42,790 bases of DNA. It comes from Thiobacillus sp. GTDB lineage: Bacteria > Pseudomonadota > Gammaproteobacteria > Burkholderiales > Thiobacillaceae. The stretch lies in contig JAGVGD010000037.1 in assembly GCA_020057245.1 (NCBI GenBank), forward strand, positions 1 to 42,790. Direction: 5' to 3'. Position numbers and translations under genes: made by a program. This document shows, piece by piece, positions 1-10,770 of this stretch (its first letter is position 1; each line of letters opens with the position of its first letter). Below the pieces are notes generated by a model. The model was not told the DNA's origin, made no database searches, and was given only the letters and a program-made list of their open reading frames with translations.

Positions 1-171
1 CAGAAGGTCGGCGCGACTCAGTACATCTGCTAAAGACTTGAACTGATGCGCGAGCTGCTCAGGATCAGCAGCGATCTGGTGGAAGCGCGCCAGCATGACT
101 AGACAGGTGAGGTCGGTGTCCAACGCTGCCCCAGATGGATCGGCAAGGCGCGAGGATGCTTGTTCTGACAT
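1..171 (-). CDS. Type I secretion ABC transporter, N-terminal fragment (C39-like domain), cut by window edge
   Basis: Only the first 57 codons are in the window, with ATG at 171-169; the frame is open to base 1. Residues 18-44 (DTDLTCLVMLARFHQIAADP and following) match the start of the C39-like domain of HlyB/LapB-type exporters, a short helix ending in FH or YH and then a PEQLAHQF-type segment. At the position of the catalytic Cys of true C39 peptidases there appears to be Thr19, so the domain is probably non-proteolytic and binds the unfolded RTX substrate, as known for HlyB. The gene lies 87 bp downstream of the RTX gene on the same strand, so it is the likely exporter of that protein. No strong ribosome binding site is visible. 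The ABC and membrane domains lie outside the window, so the family call rests on this short segment plus context. Confidence 0.72.
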   Translation of the reverse strand, partial: MSEQASSRLADPSGAALDTDLTCLVMLARFHQIAADPEQLAHQFKSLADVLSRADLL

Positions 172-258
172 ATTCCGTTCAACTTTAAAGGAAATGCCCG
201 CAGGCCATCTTCCCTAGTGGGAGAAGCCTGTTGGCGGGTAATACCTGCAACAGCCTGC

Positions 259-3200
259 TTACTGCCAGTTGGCTGCGATCACCGTTGCCAGGCTGGTCTG
301 GTAGTCGGTCGGCAAGCTGGTCTGCCCGGCAGCCGGCGGAGAAAAGACGGCCATGGCGTTGACCAGGTTCTGCACGTTGCTGTCGAGCAGGGTTTTGGCG
401 CCGTCGGTGGTCTTGAACTGTTCCACATGGTTAGCGCTGCCAAGATACCAGCCTTGGATAACCAGCTTATCGCTGGTGCCGATGATGCTTGTTTCGAGGT
501 TGTTGCCCACCTGCTGGAACCAGATCTGGTCAGCTGCAACGCCGGTCAGGAACTGGGCGATGTCGGTGTTGCCTGCGGTGGCGTCGTTCTCGACGACGGT
601 GTCGGCGGCGTAGCCGCATTCCAGGCGGTAGGTGTCGTTGCCGATGCCGCCCACAAGGGTGTCGATACCCGTGCCGCCATTCAGGATGTCGTTACCCGAT
701 CCGCCATAGATCTGGTCATCCCCCTGCTGACCCAGCAGGTTGTCGTTGCCGTCATTTCCCGACAGGGTGTCGTTGCCAACGCCACCCCAAGCGTAATCGA
801 TGCTGGCACCGCCCAGAATAATGTCGTTGCCGCCCGTTGTCGTACTCAAGACATCGTCGCCCCAAAGGTAGTTGTAGCCAGCACCACCAATCAGCAGATC
901 GTTACCCAGACCGCCGGAGTAACTACCAGATCCTGCACCACCCGTCAGGATATCGTCACCGTCTTCACCTGACAGGTATGCCCAAGACAAAATATTCTCC
1001 GCCACGAGGATGTCGTTGCCGCCTCCCCCATAGGCTTCGTCTCCATCGCCCGCATAGAGGGTGTCGTTGCCGTCCAGGCTGTACAAGATGCTGCTACTGC
1101 CATTGCCCCGCAGAACGTTGGCAAGCGCGTTGCCTGTGCCCTCCAGACTCTCGATGCCCGTGAGGGTGAGGTTCTCGACGTTGGCGCCAAGGGTGTAAGT
1201 GACCGAGGATTGAACGGTGTCGATCTCGGTCGCCACGGTGGAGGACTCGCTGACGACATCACCAACGTTGTCTACGATATAGCTGTCGTTGCCGCCCCAG
1301 CCATAGAGGGTGTCAGCGCCCAAGCCACCATCCAGCGTGTCGGATCCGTAGGAACCCGAAAGCATATTGTTCAGGGCGTTGCCTGTCAGGCTCCCAGCCC
1401 AGAACGGGCTGTAGCCATTCTCAACGTTGGCAGCCAGGGTGTATGTCAGCGAGCCCGAGCCAAAGACGTAAACCGTGTCCATGCCTTCGTTGGCGTTCTC
1501 GGTGACGATATCACCCACGCTGTCGACGTAATAGCGGTCATCCCCTACCCCGCCAATCAGGGTGTCGGCACCGGCATCGCCATACAGGACGTCGTTGCCG
1601 GCCAGGCCAATCAGGGTGTCGCTATCGCTATTGCCATACAGGTAGTTGTCGGCAGTATTGCCTGTGGTCTTCCAGCTACCCGTGCTGTAGCGATAGACGT
1701 ATTCAATGTTGGCCGCCAAGGTGTAATCCGCTGCCTGATAGAACTCGACGGTGTCGGTGCCTTCACCTGCGTTCTCGGTAACGATGTCACCCGCATTGTC
1801 GATAACGTAATAGTCGTCGCCTGTCCCGCCGACCATGATGTCCGCACCAGCTCCGCCATCCAGTGAGTCGTTTCCGACCCCGCCTGTGAGTAGGTTGTTG
1901 GCGCTGTTGCCCGTCAGGGCGTTGTCGAGATTGTTGCCCGTGCCATTGATGGCGGCAGTGCCCGTCAGGGTCAAGCTCTCGACGTTGGAACTCAGGGTGT
2001 AGGTCACGCTGGATTCGATGGTATCGATGCCTTCGTTGGCGCTCTCGGTCACGACGTCAGTGGTAACGTTGACGACATAAGTATCGTTGCCAGTGCCGCC
2101 AACCATGGTATCGATTCCGGTGCCTCCATCGAGGCGGTCGTTGCCCGCGCCGCCGGTCAGTGTGTTGTTGGCGCTGTTGCCAGTAAGCACGTTGCCCAAC
2201 GCATTGCCGGTGCCGTTGATCGCCATAGTACCCGTGAGCGTGAGGTTCTCGACGTTGTTAACCAGCGTGGCGGTGACGCTGGCTTGTACCAGGTCGGTGC
2301 CTTCGTTGAGATTCTCGGTGATTGTGTCGCTGGCGTTATCGACCACGTAAGTGTCGTTGCCCAAGCAGCCGATCATCGTGTCGGCACCGGTACCGCCAAA
2401 CAGGGTGTTGTTGGCACTGTTGCCGGTAAGGACGTTGACAAGGGTGTTGCCGGTGCCGTTGATGGCCGCAGTGCCGGTGAGGACGAGGTTCTCGACGTTA
2501 TTGGAGAGCGTCAGGGTGACGCTGGACTCGACGGTGTCGATGCCTTCGTTAGCATTCTCGGTAACGATGTCGGTAGATACGTTGACGACATAGGTGTCGT
2601 TGCCCGCACCACCAATCGTGGTGTCGTTGCCGGTGCCGCCGTCGAGCCGGTCGTTGCCCGCGCCGCCGGCCAGGGTGTTGTTGGAGCTATTGCCGGTGAG
2701 GACGTTGTCGAGAGTATTGCCGGTGCCGTTGATGGCGGTGGTGCCGGTGAGGGTCAGGTTCTCGACGTTGGCGGCCAAGGTGGTGGTGACGCTGGCTTGT
2801 ACGATGTCGAGGCCTTCGTTGAGGTTCTCGGTGACGACATCGGTGGCGCTATCGACAATGTAGGTGTCGTCACCAGCGCCACCTCTCAGGGTGTCGTTGC
2901 CGGTGCCGCCATCGAGACGGTCGTTACCGGCATTGCCGTTGAGCGTGTCGTTGCCCGCCAAGCCGTTGAGGATATCGTTGCCCGCGCCGCCGTTGAGCGT
3001 GTCCACGCCAGAGGTGCCGTTGAGGGTGAGGTTCTGCACACTGACGGTGATGTCGAAAGTGTCCGACACCGTCAGGTTGCCGGAGTCCTTCGCTGTCACG
3101 CGCACGCTGATCGCACCCAGCGTGCTTGGGGTGCCACTGAAGGTACGCGTCGCCGCGTTGAAGCTGAGCCACGACGGCAGCGCGCTACCGTCGGCCAGGG

Positions 3201-6200
3201 TGGCACTGTAAGTCAGCGTGTCGCCTGCGTCGGGATCGGTGAAGGCGTTGGAGGCGAAGGTGTAGCTGAAAGCGCCGCCTTGCGGGGCTGTCTGGTCAGG
3301 CAGGGCGGTGGACAATACTGGCGAGAGATTGGCCAGTATGGCCTTGATACCTGCTACATTCCAAGTAATGCCATCATCCTGAAACTTGATCAGTTCAACC
3401 GTGTAAGCGCTGGCCCCGTCATTGTCCATGTATTGCTGGATAGTCAGCGTATCGGTCGTGCCGTTGATGGCAAGCACAAGATCATTTCCCAAAAGACTGA
3501 CCGACACTTCTGTCGATGCAACCCCTGCGCCAAACAATACCGTATCGATTTTACCTACAGTCATATCGTAACTGTTAACAATATCCTGACCCGAACCCCT
3601 GCCGAAGACATAAGTGTCGTCACCCATTCCACCTACAAGCACGTTGTTGGCGCTGTTTCCAGTGAGCACATTTGAAAGATCGTTGCCGGAGCCATTGATA
3701 ACAGCGGTACCGGTGAGGGTGAGGTCCTCGACGTTGGCGGCTAGCGTCAAGGTGATGCTGGATTCGACGGTATCAAAGCCCGCATAGCCCTGCTCAATGA
3801 CAGCATCGCCTTGATCATTGACGATGTAAGTGTCATTGCCGTTGCCGCCAGTCATGCTGTCGGCCCCATCGCTACCATCTAACCAATCATTTCCATCGTT
3901 GCCGGTTAGCACATCGTTGCCCACTCCGCCATACAACATATCGTCGCCATCATCACTAATCAGGCAATCATTTCCACCATTGCCGTACAACGTGTTTTTA
4001 TGCCCGTAGCCTGTAACCAATTTGATAAGATTATCCAACGCGTTGCCGATACCCACCGTGAGAACTGGGCCGGCAAGCGTCAAATCCTCGACATTATCCG
4101 GTAATGTGTAACTGGCAAGCCCGTATGCCGTTATCCAATCCCAGCCTTCGCCGGCCTGCTCAATCACAGTATCGCTCAGAGATGCCACCCAATAAGTGTC
4201 ATCACCCTCGCCACCCCACATGGTATTCAGCCCAAAGCCGCCAACCAAATTGTCGTTGCCGATGTCGCCATAGAGCGTATCGACACCTTCACCAGCAGTA
4301 AGTGAGTCATTTCCACCGCCACCGAAAAGCGTATCGTTACCACCATCGCCCCAAAGAGCATCGTCCCCTAGTCCACCATCCAGAACGTCGTCGCCATCCG
4401 CACCGCTCAAATAATCAACACCATCGTTACCGTAAACAGTGTCATTGCCATCGCCCGCATTAACAGAGTCGAAATTGTCACCGCCACGAATTATGTCGTC
4501 CCCACTGTCGCCATATATGTAGTTTTCGCCCATGCCGGCAGTAATAATGTCATTCCCCGCGCCACCGATGAGATATCTGTAAGTCGTGCCAACTGTGGTC
4601 GTGCTGCTGTCGCCTGTAATCGTGATGGTGTCGTTACCCTCACCGCCGTCAAACGTGATCGGGCCCGGCCCAGAACCGCCACTCATGGTGTCATCGCCCG
4701 CACCGCCGTTCAACGTAGTCCAGATGTTCCCGGCATTGTTTTCCGCATTCATAACGTCATTGCCGTTACCGCCATATGCGGTATCTCCGCTGCTCGCGTA
4801 GATCGTGTCATTGCCGTCCAGGCCAGTGAGGATGTTGGCAGCACTGCTGCCGATAATAATGTTGTCAAACGCATTGCCCGTGCCGTCAATGGCTAGGAAG
4901 CCACTGGCGGATGCAGCACTGATGAGGGTAAGGTTTTCAATGTTATCGGGCAGGGTGTATGTGCCCAGCGAAATAACAGTATCAATTCCAGAATTGGCAG
5001 CCTCGGTAATGACATCGCTTGGATTATCCAGAACGAACGTGTCGTTTGATGCCGTTCCGGTCATGCTGTTTTCGGAACCTGCTTCCACGTGGCTATCAAT
5101 ATCGGCTGCTGTCCACACTGCCCCAGCGCCGTTATCAAATTCAATGCGCTCTATCGAATAATCACTTATTCCAGAGTAAACATAATAATAATTACTTAGC
5201 ACGATCTGCTGATTGGAGCCATCGACCACCAGCATTAAATCATCACCGCCCAAAGTGTCTGCCTTGATACGGAGCAAAGTAACATGCTCCGGCAGCACAC
5301 CTGCACCTAGGCGCAGAGTGTCCGTACTGCTGGAACCGTCGTCATTGGGTGAATCACCAATAGTGTCAAAACCATCTCCCCGCCCGTACAGATACATATC
5401 ATTTCCATCTCCGCCAAACATCTGGTCATTGCCTGTGCCTCCATCCAACACATCGTTACCCGCATCATCCACCGAATAGGCTTGATAGCCGAGCAGCTTG
5501 TCATTACCGGCACCACCAAGCAAAACGTCGTTGCCCAAACCGCCTTGCACATCGTCGTCCCCAGCGCCGCCGTCCAGCGTGTCGGCACCCGCCTCACCGT
5601 AAAGAATGTCCAGACCATTCCCTCCATCAAGGGTGTCGTTGCCAACGTCACCGGTGAGTACATCGTTACCCAGATGACCAACCAGCGTGTCGGCACCTGT
5701 GCCGCCTATGAGCCTGTCGCCCGCCGCTCCGCCATACACCCGTCCGCCGCCACTTCCTGACGTTAAATTCAGCGGGATAGCGAGTTGTTCACCCACCAGC
5801 GTTTCCAGATCCAGCGCGTCGCCGTTGGCGAACTGGATCGTGGCGCTCATGCCGAAGAAGGCGCTGTCGAGCTTGAGGGTGTCGCCGCTGTCCAGCGCAA
5901 TGTCGACACTCAGGCCGTTGGTTGGCGTGGCGCTGGTGGCGAGGCCGCCCGCGCCGATTCCGGTGGCGGTCGCCAACTGGATGAGGCTGTCGCCTTCGAT
6001 GTCGAAGAGGCTGTCTTCGCCGGTGACATTGAGATAGGTGTCGTCGCCCGCGCCGCCCTGGAGGGTGTCGGCGCCTGCGCCGCCGTCGAGCACGTCATTC
6101 CCGGCGCCGCCGACCAGCGTATCGTCTTCGCTACCGCCCAGCAGGATGTCGGCGTCCGCTTCGCCGAACAGGATGTCGTCGTCCGCGCCGCCGATGAGCA

Positions 6201-8712
6201 CGTCAACGCCGTTGCCGCCCGCGAGGATATCGACTTCAGTCCCGCCATCCAGCACGTCGTCGCCGTCGAGTCCAAACAGATTGTCTTGCCCTGTGCCGCC
6301 GTCGAGCACGTCGCCGCCGTTATTGCCGATCAGCAGATCGTCGCCCGCGCCGCCCTGCAGGAACACGCTTTCGGTGAGCGTCTGGCCTTGTATCTGCTGT
6401 TCCCAGTAGGCTGCCGGTTGGATGCCATCGGGGGCGGTTTGCGGATGGAAATACTTGGCATCCCAGGCACCCTTGGAAACGGTGAACTGGTAGGTCCAGC
6501 CGCCGCCCAGGCTGGAGGCGCCGCTGTAGGCGGCGTTGACGGGGAAGGCGCCGTATCCGAAGACGGGGTCGCCGTTGCTGTCGGTATAAACGCTGTAGTC
6601 GGGCGTGAATAACACGCTCGCGGCATCCGCCCAGAAGATATCGGCCGTGATGGGGCTGTTGGGGCCTTGTATGTATATCCAGTCTGTACCATAGGCGCTG
6701 AGGATGTCGTTGCCGTCGCCGCCGTCCGCCAGGCTGTTTGCGCCAATGCCGGTGATGTAGTCGTTGCCAAGGCCGCCTTCGATATGGTCGGCGCCACCGT
6801 TGCCGACAATCCAGTCGCCGCCGTCGCCGCCCAGAAGGTGGTCGATGCCGGCGGAGCCATGGATCATGTCGGCTCCGGCGAGGCCTTCGACGCGCTGGCC
6901 GCCGGACGCGGATTCAAGGTAGTTGCCGAGGGCACTGCCGGTGAGGAGGGTGGCGGGGTCGGGGGGCGTGCTTCCCGTGCCGAGGGCTATGCCAAGATTG
7001 CCATCGGCCCAGCCTTTGACGAGAACGTTGCTGTCGCCTTGGTGGATGAGGAGCTGGGTTTCGCCATCGACGATGCTTTTGCTATAGACAACCCCGTTCT
7101 GGCTATCCACCCAAGTGTCTGTCCCGAGTTGCATCCACTTCGTGGGGGCGGTCAGCCCGGCGCTGCCCTTGGCTTCGACGCCGCCAATGCTGACGACACC
7201 GGAACCATCGCTGTCAAGGAGTGTGTCGAAGCCATCGCCTGCGTCGATGACGTAGGTGTCGAAGCCTGTTCCGCCAATGAGGGTGTCGTTGCCAGCCTCG
7301 CCGGCAAGGACATCGTTGTTCGCGCCGCCCACCAGCAGGTCTGTCTTGTCGCCTCCGGTGAGGGTGTCGTCGCCTGTGCCGCCCAGCATGAAGGCGCCAC
7401 GGTTCAGTTCGTCGTTGGCAGTCATGCCGCCCGTACCCGCCTGAATGTACCAGTCGCGCCGACCGGCAAGCAGGGGTTGGATGAGCTCCTGTTCTTCTAC
7501 GCTGAAGTTGTTGGCGCTCTCCAGGTAATGCCTAAAATACTGGTCATACCCTTTGGCCTCGGCGAGGCTGTCGGCAACATCTTTTATGTCGAAGCGCAGC
7601 CCGCCCGTAAAGCCGTCGCTGTTGAACAGTGTTTTCGTCGGATCAAGCGCGTTGGCGCTGTCCCGGTAGTAGAACTGCATGGCAAAGGCAATGAGTGCGT
7701 TGCTGATGTCGTTGACGTCGGGGTTGGAGGGGTTCTGGTCGGTCAGCGTCAGCCCGCCATCCTGGACGAGCTTCCACAGGTCGGCGGTGAAGCGGGTGAG
7801 CAGGGTGTCGGCAGGAATGGCTGAACCAGTAGCCGTTGCACCCACACCCTCTTCGTGGCGGATGAGGCGGTCGAGGAGGTTTTGTTCTCCTTTGTCTGTG
7901 GGGAATGCAAACAGCGTGCTGTCGAAGATCAGCGCCAGCAGGTCTGGCAGCTTGACGGTAACCTCGCTCAGGCCCTTGCCACTGGCTGCGCTTTGTTCAC
8001 TCAGCAGAAAAGCGGTGAGCAGCGCCTGGGAGTGAAGCTCAATCGGACCGAAGTGGCTGCCGTGGGATAGCGGCGTGGTCGCGCCCAGAGTAGCGAACGG
8101 CAGCAGTTGCAGGGCTTCGCCTTCGACGTAGTAACCGCTGACGTTGGCGGTGCGGGTGCCGCCTTCGTAGGAGAGCAGTTCGGGGGCGAGGGTCGCCAGC
8201 TGGCTTTCGCTGTAGCCATGGCCAATGAGGTAGGCGATCAGGTCGTCGCGGATGGTCGTGGTGGCGGCAGCGGTAAACGGCGCCTGGTCGAAGGTGACAG
8301 CGGTTTCGTCGAACAACACGCCCATCAGGGCAGCCAGGCCACCGCCCAGGCTGTGGCCGGTAAAGCTGATGGTGGCCGCGGAGTTGACCGCCTTGACTTG
8401 CAGGTAGTATTCAGCGGCCTGATAAAGCTGGTCGGAGGGCAGACCAAATGCCAGCGGCATGTTGGCACTCGTCCAGTCCGTAAGCTGGTCGGTGCCGGTG
8501 TAGGCGATGACGATTTCGTTTGGGTTGGCTTTATTCTTGAACGAGACCGCTTCGAAACCACCAGTCGTCAGGAAGGCAGGATTCAACGGATCGGGTACAT
8601 GGAAAAACTCCGACCATCCGTCTGGAACAGGAAATTGGTTCAGCGGATCACGATTGGATTGATAAGCGCGCCCTGCCATGAGTGCGCAATCGATTTCGAA
8701 TTGTGTTGTCAT
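259..8712 (-). CDS. Giant RTX protein with N-terminal class 3 lipase domain
   Basis: A 2817 aa secreted protein. The ATG at 8712 is chosen because GGAGG lies at 8717-8721; a longer upstream reading would overlap the preceding gene. Residues 1-240 form an alpha/beta hydrolase of the lipase class 3 type: [10 protein letters not shown] at 71-80 is the oxyanion region and GHSLGG at 119-124 holds the nucleophile Ser121, with His227 (ELHSQAL) the likely catalytic His. From about residue 438 to the C-terminus there are blocks of RTX nonapeptides (GGxGxDxLx) that would bind calcium after export. These are broken by haemolysin-type calcium-binding-related segments near 1131-1207 and 1707-1787, a cadherin-like/He_PIG Ig domain near 1793-1893, and tandem 81/90-residue modules near 1985-2246. 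The C-terminal ~110 residues are again of the HCBP-related type and should hold the type I secretion signal. The lipoprotein gene upstream and the exporter downstream suggest one operon. The natural lipid substrate is unknown. Confidence 0.93.
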   Translation of the reverse strand: MTTQFEIDCALMAGRAYQSNRDPLNQFPVPDGWSEFFHVPDPLNPAFLTTGGFEAVSFKNKANPNEIVIAYTGTDQLTDWTSANMPLAFGLPSDQLYQAAEYYLQVKAVNSAATISFTGHSLGGGLAALMGVLFDETAVTFDQAPFTAAATTTIRDDLIAYLIGHGYSESQLATLAPELLSYEGGTRTANVSGYYVEGEALQLLPFATLGATTPLSHGSHFGPIELHSQALLTAFLLSEQSAASGKGLSEVTVKLPDLLALIFDSTLFAFPTDKGEQNLLDRLIRHEEGVGATATGSAIPADTLLTRFTADLWKLVQDGGLTLTDQNPSNPDVNDISNALIAFAMQFYYRDSANALDPTKTLFNSDGFTGGLRFDIKDVADSLAEAKGYDQYFRHYLESANNFSVEEQELIQPLLAGRRDWYIQAGTGGMTANDELNRGAFMLGGTGDDTLTGGDKTDLLVGGANNDVLAGEAGNDTLIGGTGFDTYVIDAGDGFDTLLDSDGSGVVSIGGVEAKGSAGLTAPTKWMQLGTDTWVDSQNGVVYSKSIVDGETQLLIHQGDSNVLVKGWADGNLGIALGTGSTPPDPATLLTGSALGNYLESASGGQRVEGLAGADMIHGSAGIDHLLGGDGGDWIVGNGGADHIEGGLGNDYITGIGANSLADGGDGNDILSAYGTDWIYIQGPNSPITADIFWADAASVLFTPDYSVYTDSNGDPVFGYGAFPVNAAYSGASSLGGGWTYQFTVSKGAWDAKYFHPQTAPDGIQPAAYWEQQIQGQTLTESVFLQGGAGDDLLIGNNGGDVLDGGTGQDNLFGLDGDDVLDGGTEVDILAGGNGVDVLIGGADDDILFGEADADILLGGSEDDTLVGGAGNDVLDGGAGADTLQGGAGDDTYLNVTGEDSLFDIEGDSLIQLATATGIGAGGLATSATPTNGLSVDIALDSGDTLKLDSAFFGMSATIQFANGDALDLETLVGEQLAIPLNLTSGSGGGRVYGGAAGDRLIGGTGADTLVGHLGNDVLTGDVGNDTLDGGNGLDILYGEAGADTLDGGAGDDDVQGGLGNDVLLGGAGNDKLLGYQAYSVDDAGNDVLDGGTGNDQMFGGDGNDMYLYGRGDGFDTIGDSPNDDGSSSTDTLRLGAGVLPEHVTLLRIKADTLGGDDLMLVVDGSNQQIVLSNYYYVYSGISDYSIERIEFDNGAGAVWTAADIDSHVEAGSENSMTGTASNDTFVLDNPSDVITEAANSGIDTVISLGTYTLPDNIENLTLISAASASGFLAIDGTGNAFDNIIIGSSAANILTGLDGNDTIYASSGDTAYGGNGNDVMNAENNAGNIWTTLNGGAGDDTMSGGSGPGPITFDGGEGNDTITITGDSSTTTVGTTYRYLIGGAGNDIITAGMGENYIYGDSGDDIIRGGDNFDSVNAGDGNDTVYGNDGVDYLSGADGDDVLDGGLGDDALWGDGGNDTLFGGGGNDSLTAGEGVDTLYGDIGNDNLVGGFGLNTMWGGEGDDTYWVASLSDTVIEQAGEGWDWITAYGLASYTLPDNVEDLTLAGPVLTVGIGNALDNLIKLVTGYGHKNTLYGNGGNDCLISDDGDDMLYGGVGNDVLTGNDGNDWLDGSDGADSMTGGNGNDTYIVNDQGDAVIEQGYAGFDTVESSITLTLAANVEDLTLTGTAVINGSGNDLSNVLTGNSANNVLVGGMGDDTYVFGRGSGQDIVNSYDMTVGKIDTVLFGAGVASTEVSVSLLGNDLVLAINGTTDTLTIQQYMDNDGASAYTVELIKFQDDGITWNVAGIKAILANLSPVLSTALPDQTAPQGGAFSYTFASNAFTDPDAGDTLTYSATLADGSALPSWLSFNAATRTFSGTPSTLGAISVRVTAKDSGNLTVSDTFDITVSVQNLTLNGTSGVDTLNGGAGNDILNGLAGNDTLNGNAGNDRLDGGTGNDTLRGGAGDDTYIVDSATDVVTENLNEGLDIVQASVTTTLAANVENLTLTGTTAINGTGNTLDNVLTGNSSNNTLAGGAGNDRLDGGTGNDTTIGGAGNDTYVVNVSTDIVTENANEGIDTVESSVTLTLSNNVENLVLTGTAAINGTGNTLVNVLTGNSANNTLFGGTGADTMIGCLGNDTYVVDNASDTITENLNEGTDLVQASVTATLVNNVENLTLTGTMAINGTGNALGNVLTGNSANNTLTGGAGNDRLDGGTGIDTMVGGTGNDTYVVNVTTDVVTESANEGIDTIESSVTYTLSSNVESLTLTGTAAINGTGNNLDNALTGNSANNLLTGGVGNDSLDGGAGADIMVGGTGDDYYVIDNAGDIVTENAGEGTDTVEFYQAADYTLAANIEYVYRYSTGSWKTTGNTADNYLYGNSDSDTLIGLAGNDVLYGDAGADTLIGGVGDDRYYVDSVGDIVTENANEGMDTVYVFGSGSLTYTLAANVENGYSPFWAGSLTGNALNNMLSGSYGSDTLDGGLGADTLYGWGGNDSYIVDNVGDVVSESSTVATEIDTVQSSVTYTLGANVENLTLTGIESLEGTGNALANVLRGNGSSSILYSLDGNDTLYAGDGDEAYGGGGNDILVAENILSWAYLSGEDGDDILTGGAGSGSYSGGLGNDLLIGGAGYNYLWGDDVLSTTTGGNDIILGGASIDYAWGGVGNDTLSGNDGNDNLLGQQGDDQIYGGSGNDILNGGTGIDTLVGGIGNDTYRLECGYAADTVVENDATAGNTDIAQFLTGVAADQIWFQQVGNNLETSIIGTSDKLVIQGWYLGSANHVEQFKTTDGAKTLLDSNVQNLVNAMAVFSPPAAGQTSLPTDYQTSLATVIAANWQ
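1975..2757 (-). repeat. Tandem 270/243/270-bp coding modules inside the RTX gene
   Basis: Three consecutive modules begin with the same [13 protein letters not shown] block, at 2757, 2487 and 2244, and are 90, 81 and 90 codons long. The short one lacks exactly one nine-residue RTX turn. Each runs: [13 protein letters not shown], a [12 protein letters not shown] block, two or three RTX turns, GNDTYVV, a TENxNEGxD block, then NVEN. DNA similarity between modules is high by eye. Less exact copies continue on both sides, to about 1170 and 3010, and again near 3728, 4087 and 4934. Confidence 0.85.
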
Positions 8713-8743
8713 GATGCCTCCAGAAAGTCTTGTCGAATGGGAT

Positions 8744-9469
8744 TTACTTGCTTCCACGTATCGTCTTGTTGAGCCAGTCTTGCGCCAAGGGCCACCAGTT
8801 GTATTCCAGCAGTTGCCCATTGATCTCTGGAGCAATGAGTTTTGCTGCTGCCGTTGTTGGTATCGGACAACTTGTCAGGCCTTCACTGTGAACAGCCTCC
8901 CGCAGAATGGTCTTGTATTCGGGTTGGGTGAGGGTGCTATTGAGCTTTCTGACAGTTTCTGCGCGAATCAGAGATTGGCGCGCAACCAGAGTGTCATGCT
9001 TGGTGGTGCTGATGACGAGATTGATGTCCTTGAACTCGGTAGGAAATTCCGCGAGCGGGATGCGTTGCCAGGTTTTTCCATCGTGTCGGAAGATCACATA
9101 CGGCGGGTTGGGCCTACCCCATTTGTTGTAGGCCAGGCAAAGATTGGGGGCGGCCACAAGATAGGGGATGCCTTCTGAAACATGCAGCGCCAGCGGCTCG
9201 AAATTGGTGCGCCCGATGTCTTCGCCATATTCACTTACCCACCTGATGGGTTGGTTTGAACCCGGTAAGTAGAAGGTAATATTTTCTTCCTTGATGGGGG
9301 GCTTTTGTCCCATCTCATGCCGCCCGCCATAGCTCTGCGACCGCTCCACCACCATCTTCCTGCCATCGTGCAGCAGCACCTCTTCCTTCCAGCTCGCCCC
9401 GCCCATCGCGCATCCGCTCATGCCGCCTCCAGCAAAAACCAGTGAAATCGCTGCTGCCCATTTCTTCAT
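8744..9469 (-). CDS. Predicted lipoprotein upstream of the RTX lipase
   Basis: About 241 aa from the ATG at 9469. [20 protein letters not shown] is a lipoprotein signal with a lipobox ending in MSGC, so the mature protein should be lipid-anchored at the Cys. A GAGAAG motif sits 7 nt before this ATG; an in-frame ATG at 9484 (GGAG upstream) and a GTG at 9499 are alternatives. The mature part is rich in W, P and charged residues, with a segment [20 protein letters not shown] that looks like a conserved core of an uncharacterised proteobacterial family; I recognise no catalytic motif. The stop lies 31 bp before the RTX start, so the two genes are probably co-transcribed. Envelope lipoproteins paired with secreted lipases can be immunity or folding partners; that role is inference from position only. 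Confidence 0.85.
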   Translation of the reverse strand: MKKWAAAISLVFAGGGMSGCAMGGASWKEEVLLHDGRKMVVERSQSYGGRHEMGQKPPIKEENITFYLPGSNQPIRWVSEYGEDIGRTNFEPLALHVSEGIPYLVAAPNLCLAYNKWGRPNPPYVIFRHDGKTWQRIPLAEFPTEFKDINLVISTTKHDTLVARQSLIRAETVRKLNSTLTQPEYKTILREAVHSEGLTSCPIPTTAAAKLIAPEINGQLLEYNWWPLAQDWLNKTIRGSK

Positions 9470-9717
9470 CGTTGTGCTTCTCATGCCGCCAGTCTCCACT
9501 CCGGTTTGTTCGATTCGTTCTCAGACCAGCCCGCGCCGCCAATGAGCAGGTCTGTCTTGCCGCATGCGGTTAGAAGCGGTAGATTCAAACCCAGCCGCCC
9601 GCATGGCTCCCGCGCGGCAATTACGTTTGCAATGCATGATTCCCCCTGTTTTTTTGATCACCAATTATTGCGCTTGGGAAGTCTTTGAACTGTGCCTTTT
9701 CAGCTTGTGACTCGTCT

Positions 9718-9735
9718 ATACAACTTTAGTTGTAT
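9718..9735. promoter_or_regulatory. Perfect 8-bp inverted repeat, operator candidate
   Basis: ATACAACT TT AGTTGTAT is a perfect palindrome with a 2-bp centre in the AT-rich region upstream of the lipoprotein/RTX operon (about 250 bp) and of map (about 225 bp). Fourteen bases covering its left arm and centre (9716-9729) recur exactly at 14014-14027 upstream of the FlaF-like gene. The symmetry suggests a dimeric regulator such as a LuxR/NarL-type protein, but no regulator is encoded nearby. Confidence 0.4.
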
Positions 9736-9905
9736 GCGGCAACAGAGCATTGATTTTTATAATAATTTTGTTTTATAACTCTTGCGAGTCCACCCAGATA
9801 TGCCGTCGCCGCTATAGATGTGTCGTCCCCTTCAAGAACGTCATCAGAACACCTGCAAATTTCGCCACTGTCCCCGCTCTCTCGCTCGCCTCAACGCGTC
9901 ATCTG

Positions 9906-9933
9906 TTTGCCCACCCGGCACCCGCGCTAGAAT
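9906..9933 (+). promoter_or_regulatory. Possible sigma-70 promoter of map-glnD
   Basis: TAGAAT at 9928-9933 resembles a -10 box, with TTTGCC at 9906-9911 as a weak -35 at 16 bp. Transcription would start about 20 bases before the map ATG. No clear Shine-Dalgarno sequence precedes that ATG. Confidence 0.35.
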
Positions 9934-9960
9934 GCGGCTTTACTGATTCGCAATTCCTCC

Positions 9961-10770
9961 ATGACTGTCACTATCAAAACCGGCGCTGAAATCGAAGGCA
10001 TGCGCGTTGCGGGCCGTCTTGGCTCGGAAGTGCTCGATTACATCACCCCCTTCGTCAAGCCCGGCGTCACCACGGGCGAACTCGACCGGCTCTGCCACGA
10101 TTACATGGTGAATGTGCAGGGCACGATTCCGGCGCCGCTGAACTATGCGCCGTCCGGCCACAAGCCCTACCCCAAGTCGATCTGTTCTTCTGTCAACAAC
10201 CAGGTGTGCCACGGCGTGCCGGGCGACAAGGTGCTTAAAAACGGCGATATCGTGAATCTGGACATTACGGTGATCAAGGATGGCTGGCACGGCGACACCA
10301 GCCGCATGTTCGTGGCGGGCGAGACGACGCCGCAGGCACGGCGGCTGATCCAGATCACCTACGAGGCGATGTGGATTGGCATCCATCAGGTGAAGCCCGG
10401 AGCGCGGCTGGGCGATATCGGCCACGCGATCCAGCGCTTTGCCGAACACAGCGGCTACAGCGTGGTGCGCGAGTTCTGCGGCCACGGCATTGGCCGGGTG
10501 TTCCACGAAGACCCGCAGGTGCTGCACTACGGCAAGCCCGGCACGGGTCTGTTGCTGGAAGCCGGCATGACGTTCACCATCGAACCGATGATCAATGCGG
10601 GCAAGCGCGATATTCGCCAGATGCCGGACGGCTGGACGATCGTGACCAAGGACCGCAGCCTGTCGGCGCAGTGGGAACACACGGTGCTGGTCACCGACAC
10701 TGGGTTCGAGGTGATGACGCTTTCGGCGGGCAGCCCGGCCGTCCCCGATCTCTCGCGTCTGGCGGCGTGA
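9961..10770 (+). CDS. map: Methionine aminopeptidase, type I
   Basis: Removes the initiator methionine from nascent proteins in the cytosol using two metal ions. The 269 aa sequence is full length for bacterial type I enzymes. The five expected metal ligands are present in order: Asp101 (NLDITV), Asp112 (GDTSRMF), His175 (CGHGIGR), Glu208 (FTIEPM) and Glu239 (QWEHTV); His84 (VCHGVP) is the conserved active-site His. The start is the ATG at 9961, which gives the usual short N-terminus. The stop overlaps the GTG start of glnD by 4 bp, so the pair is translationally coupled; map followed by glnD is familiar in betaproteobacteria. Confidence 0.97.
   Translation: MTVTIKTGAEIEGMRVAGRLGSEVLDYITPFVKPGVTTGELDRLCHDYMVNVQGTIPAPLNYAPSGHKPYPKSICSSVNNQVCHGVPGDKVLKNGDIVNLDITVIKDGWHGDTSRMFVAGETTPQARRLIQITYEAMWIGIHQVKPGARLGDIGHAIQRFAEHSGYSVVREFCGHGIGRVFHEDPQVLHYGKPGTGLLLEAGMTFTIEPMINAGKRDIRQMPDGWTIVTKDRSLSAQWEHTVLVTDTGFEVMTLSAGSPAVPDLSRLAA

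Larger units (their letters stand above)
9470..9960. other. Divergent intergenic region, AT-rich
   Basis: This 491 bp gap separates the divergent lipoprotein/RTX operon and map. No coding region is convincing: short open frames exist but lack start signals and family features. The middle (about 9640-9790) is clearly richer in A and T than the surroundings. It holds the palindrome at 9718-9735 and, near map, a promoter-like element. Confidence 0.7.

Noticed and set aside
1000-3000. CRISPR-like periodicity
   Set aside because: The repeats are in-frame protein modules without unique spacers.
2284-3675. 463-codon plus-strand open frame across the RTX gene
   Set aside because: Its repeats mirror the RTX modules of the minus strand; it has no independent start signal.
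8713-8835. Longer N-terminus for the RTX protein
   Set aside because: The extra 41 codons overlap the preceding lipoprotein gene and have no Shine-Dalgarno signal; GGAGG at 8717-8721 supports the ATG at 8712.
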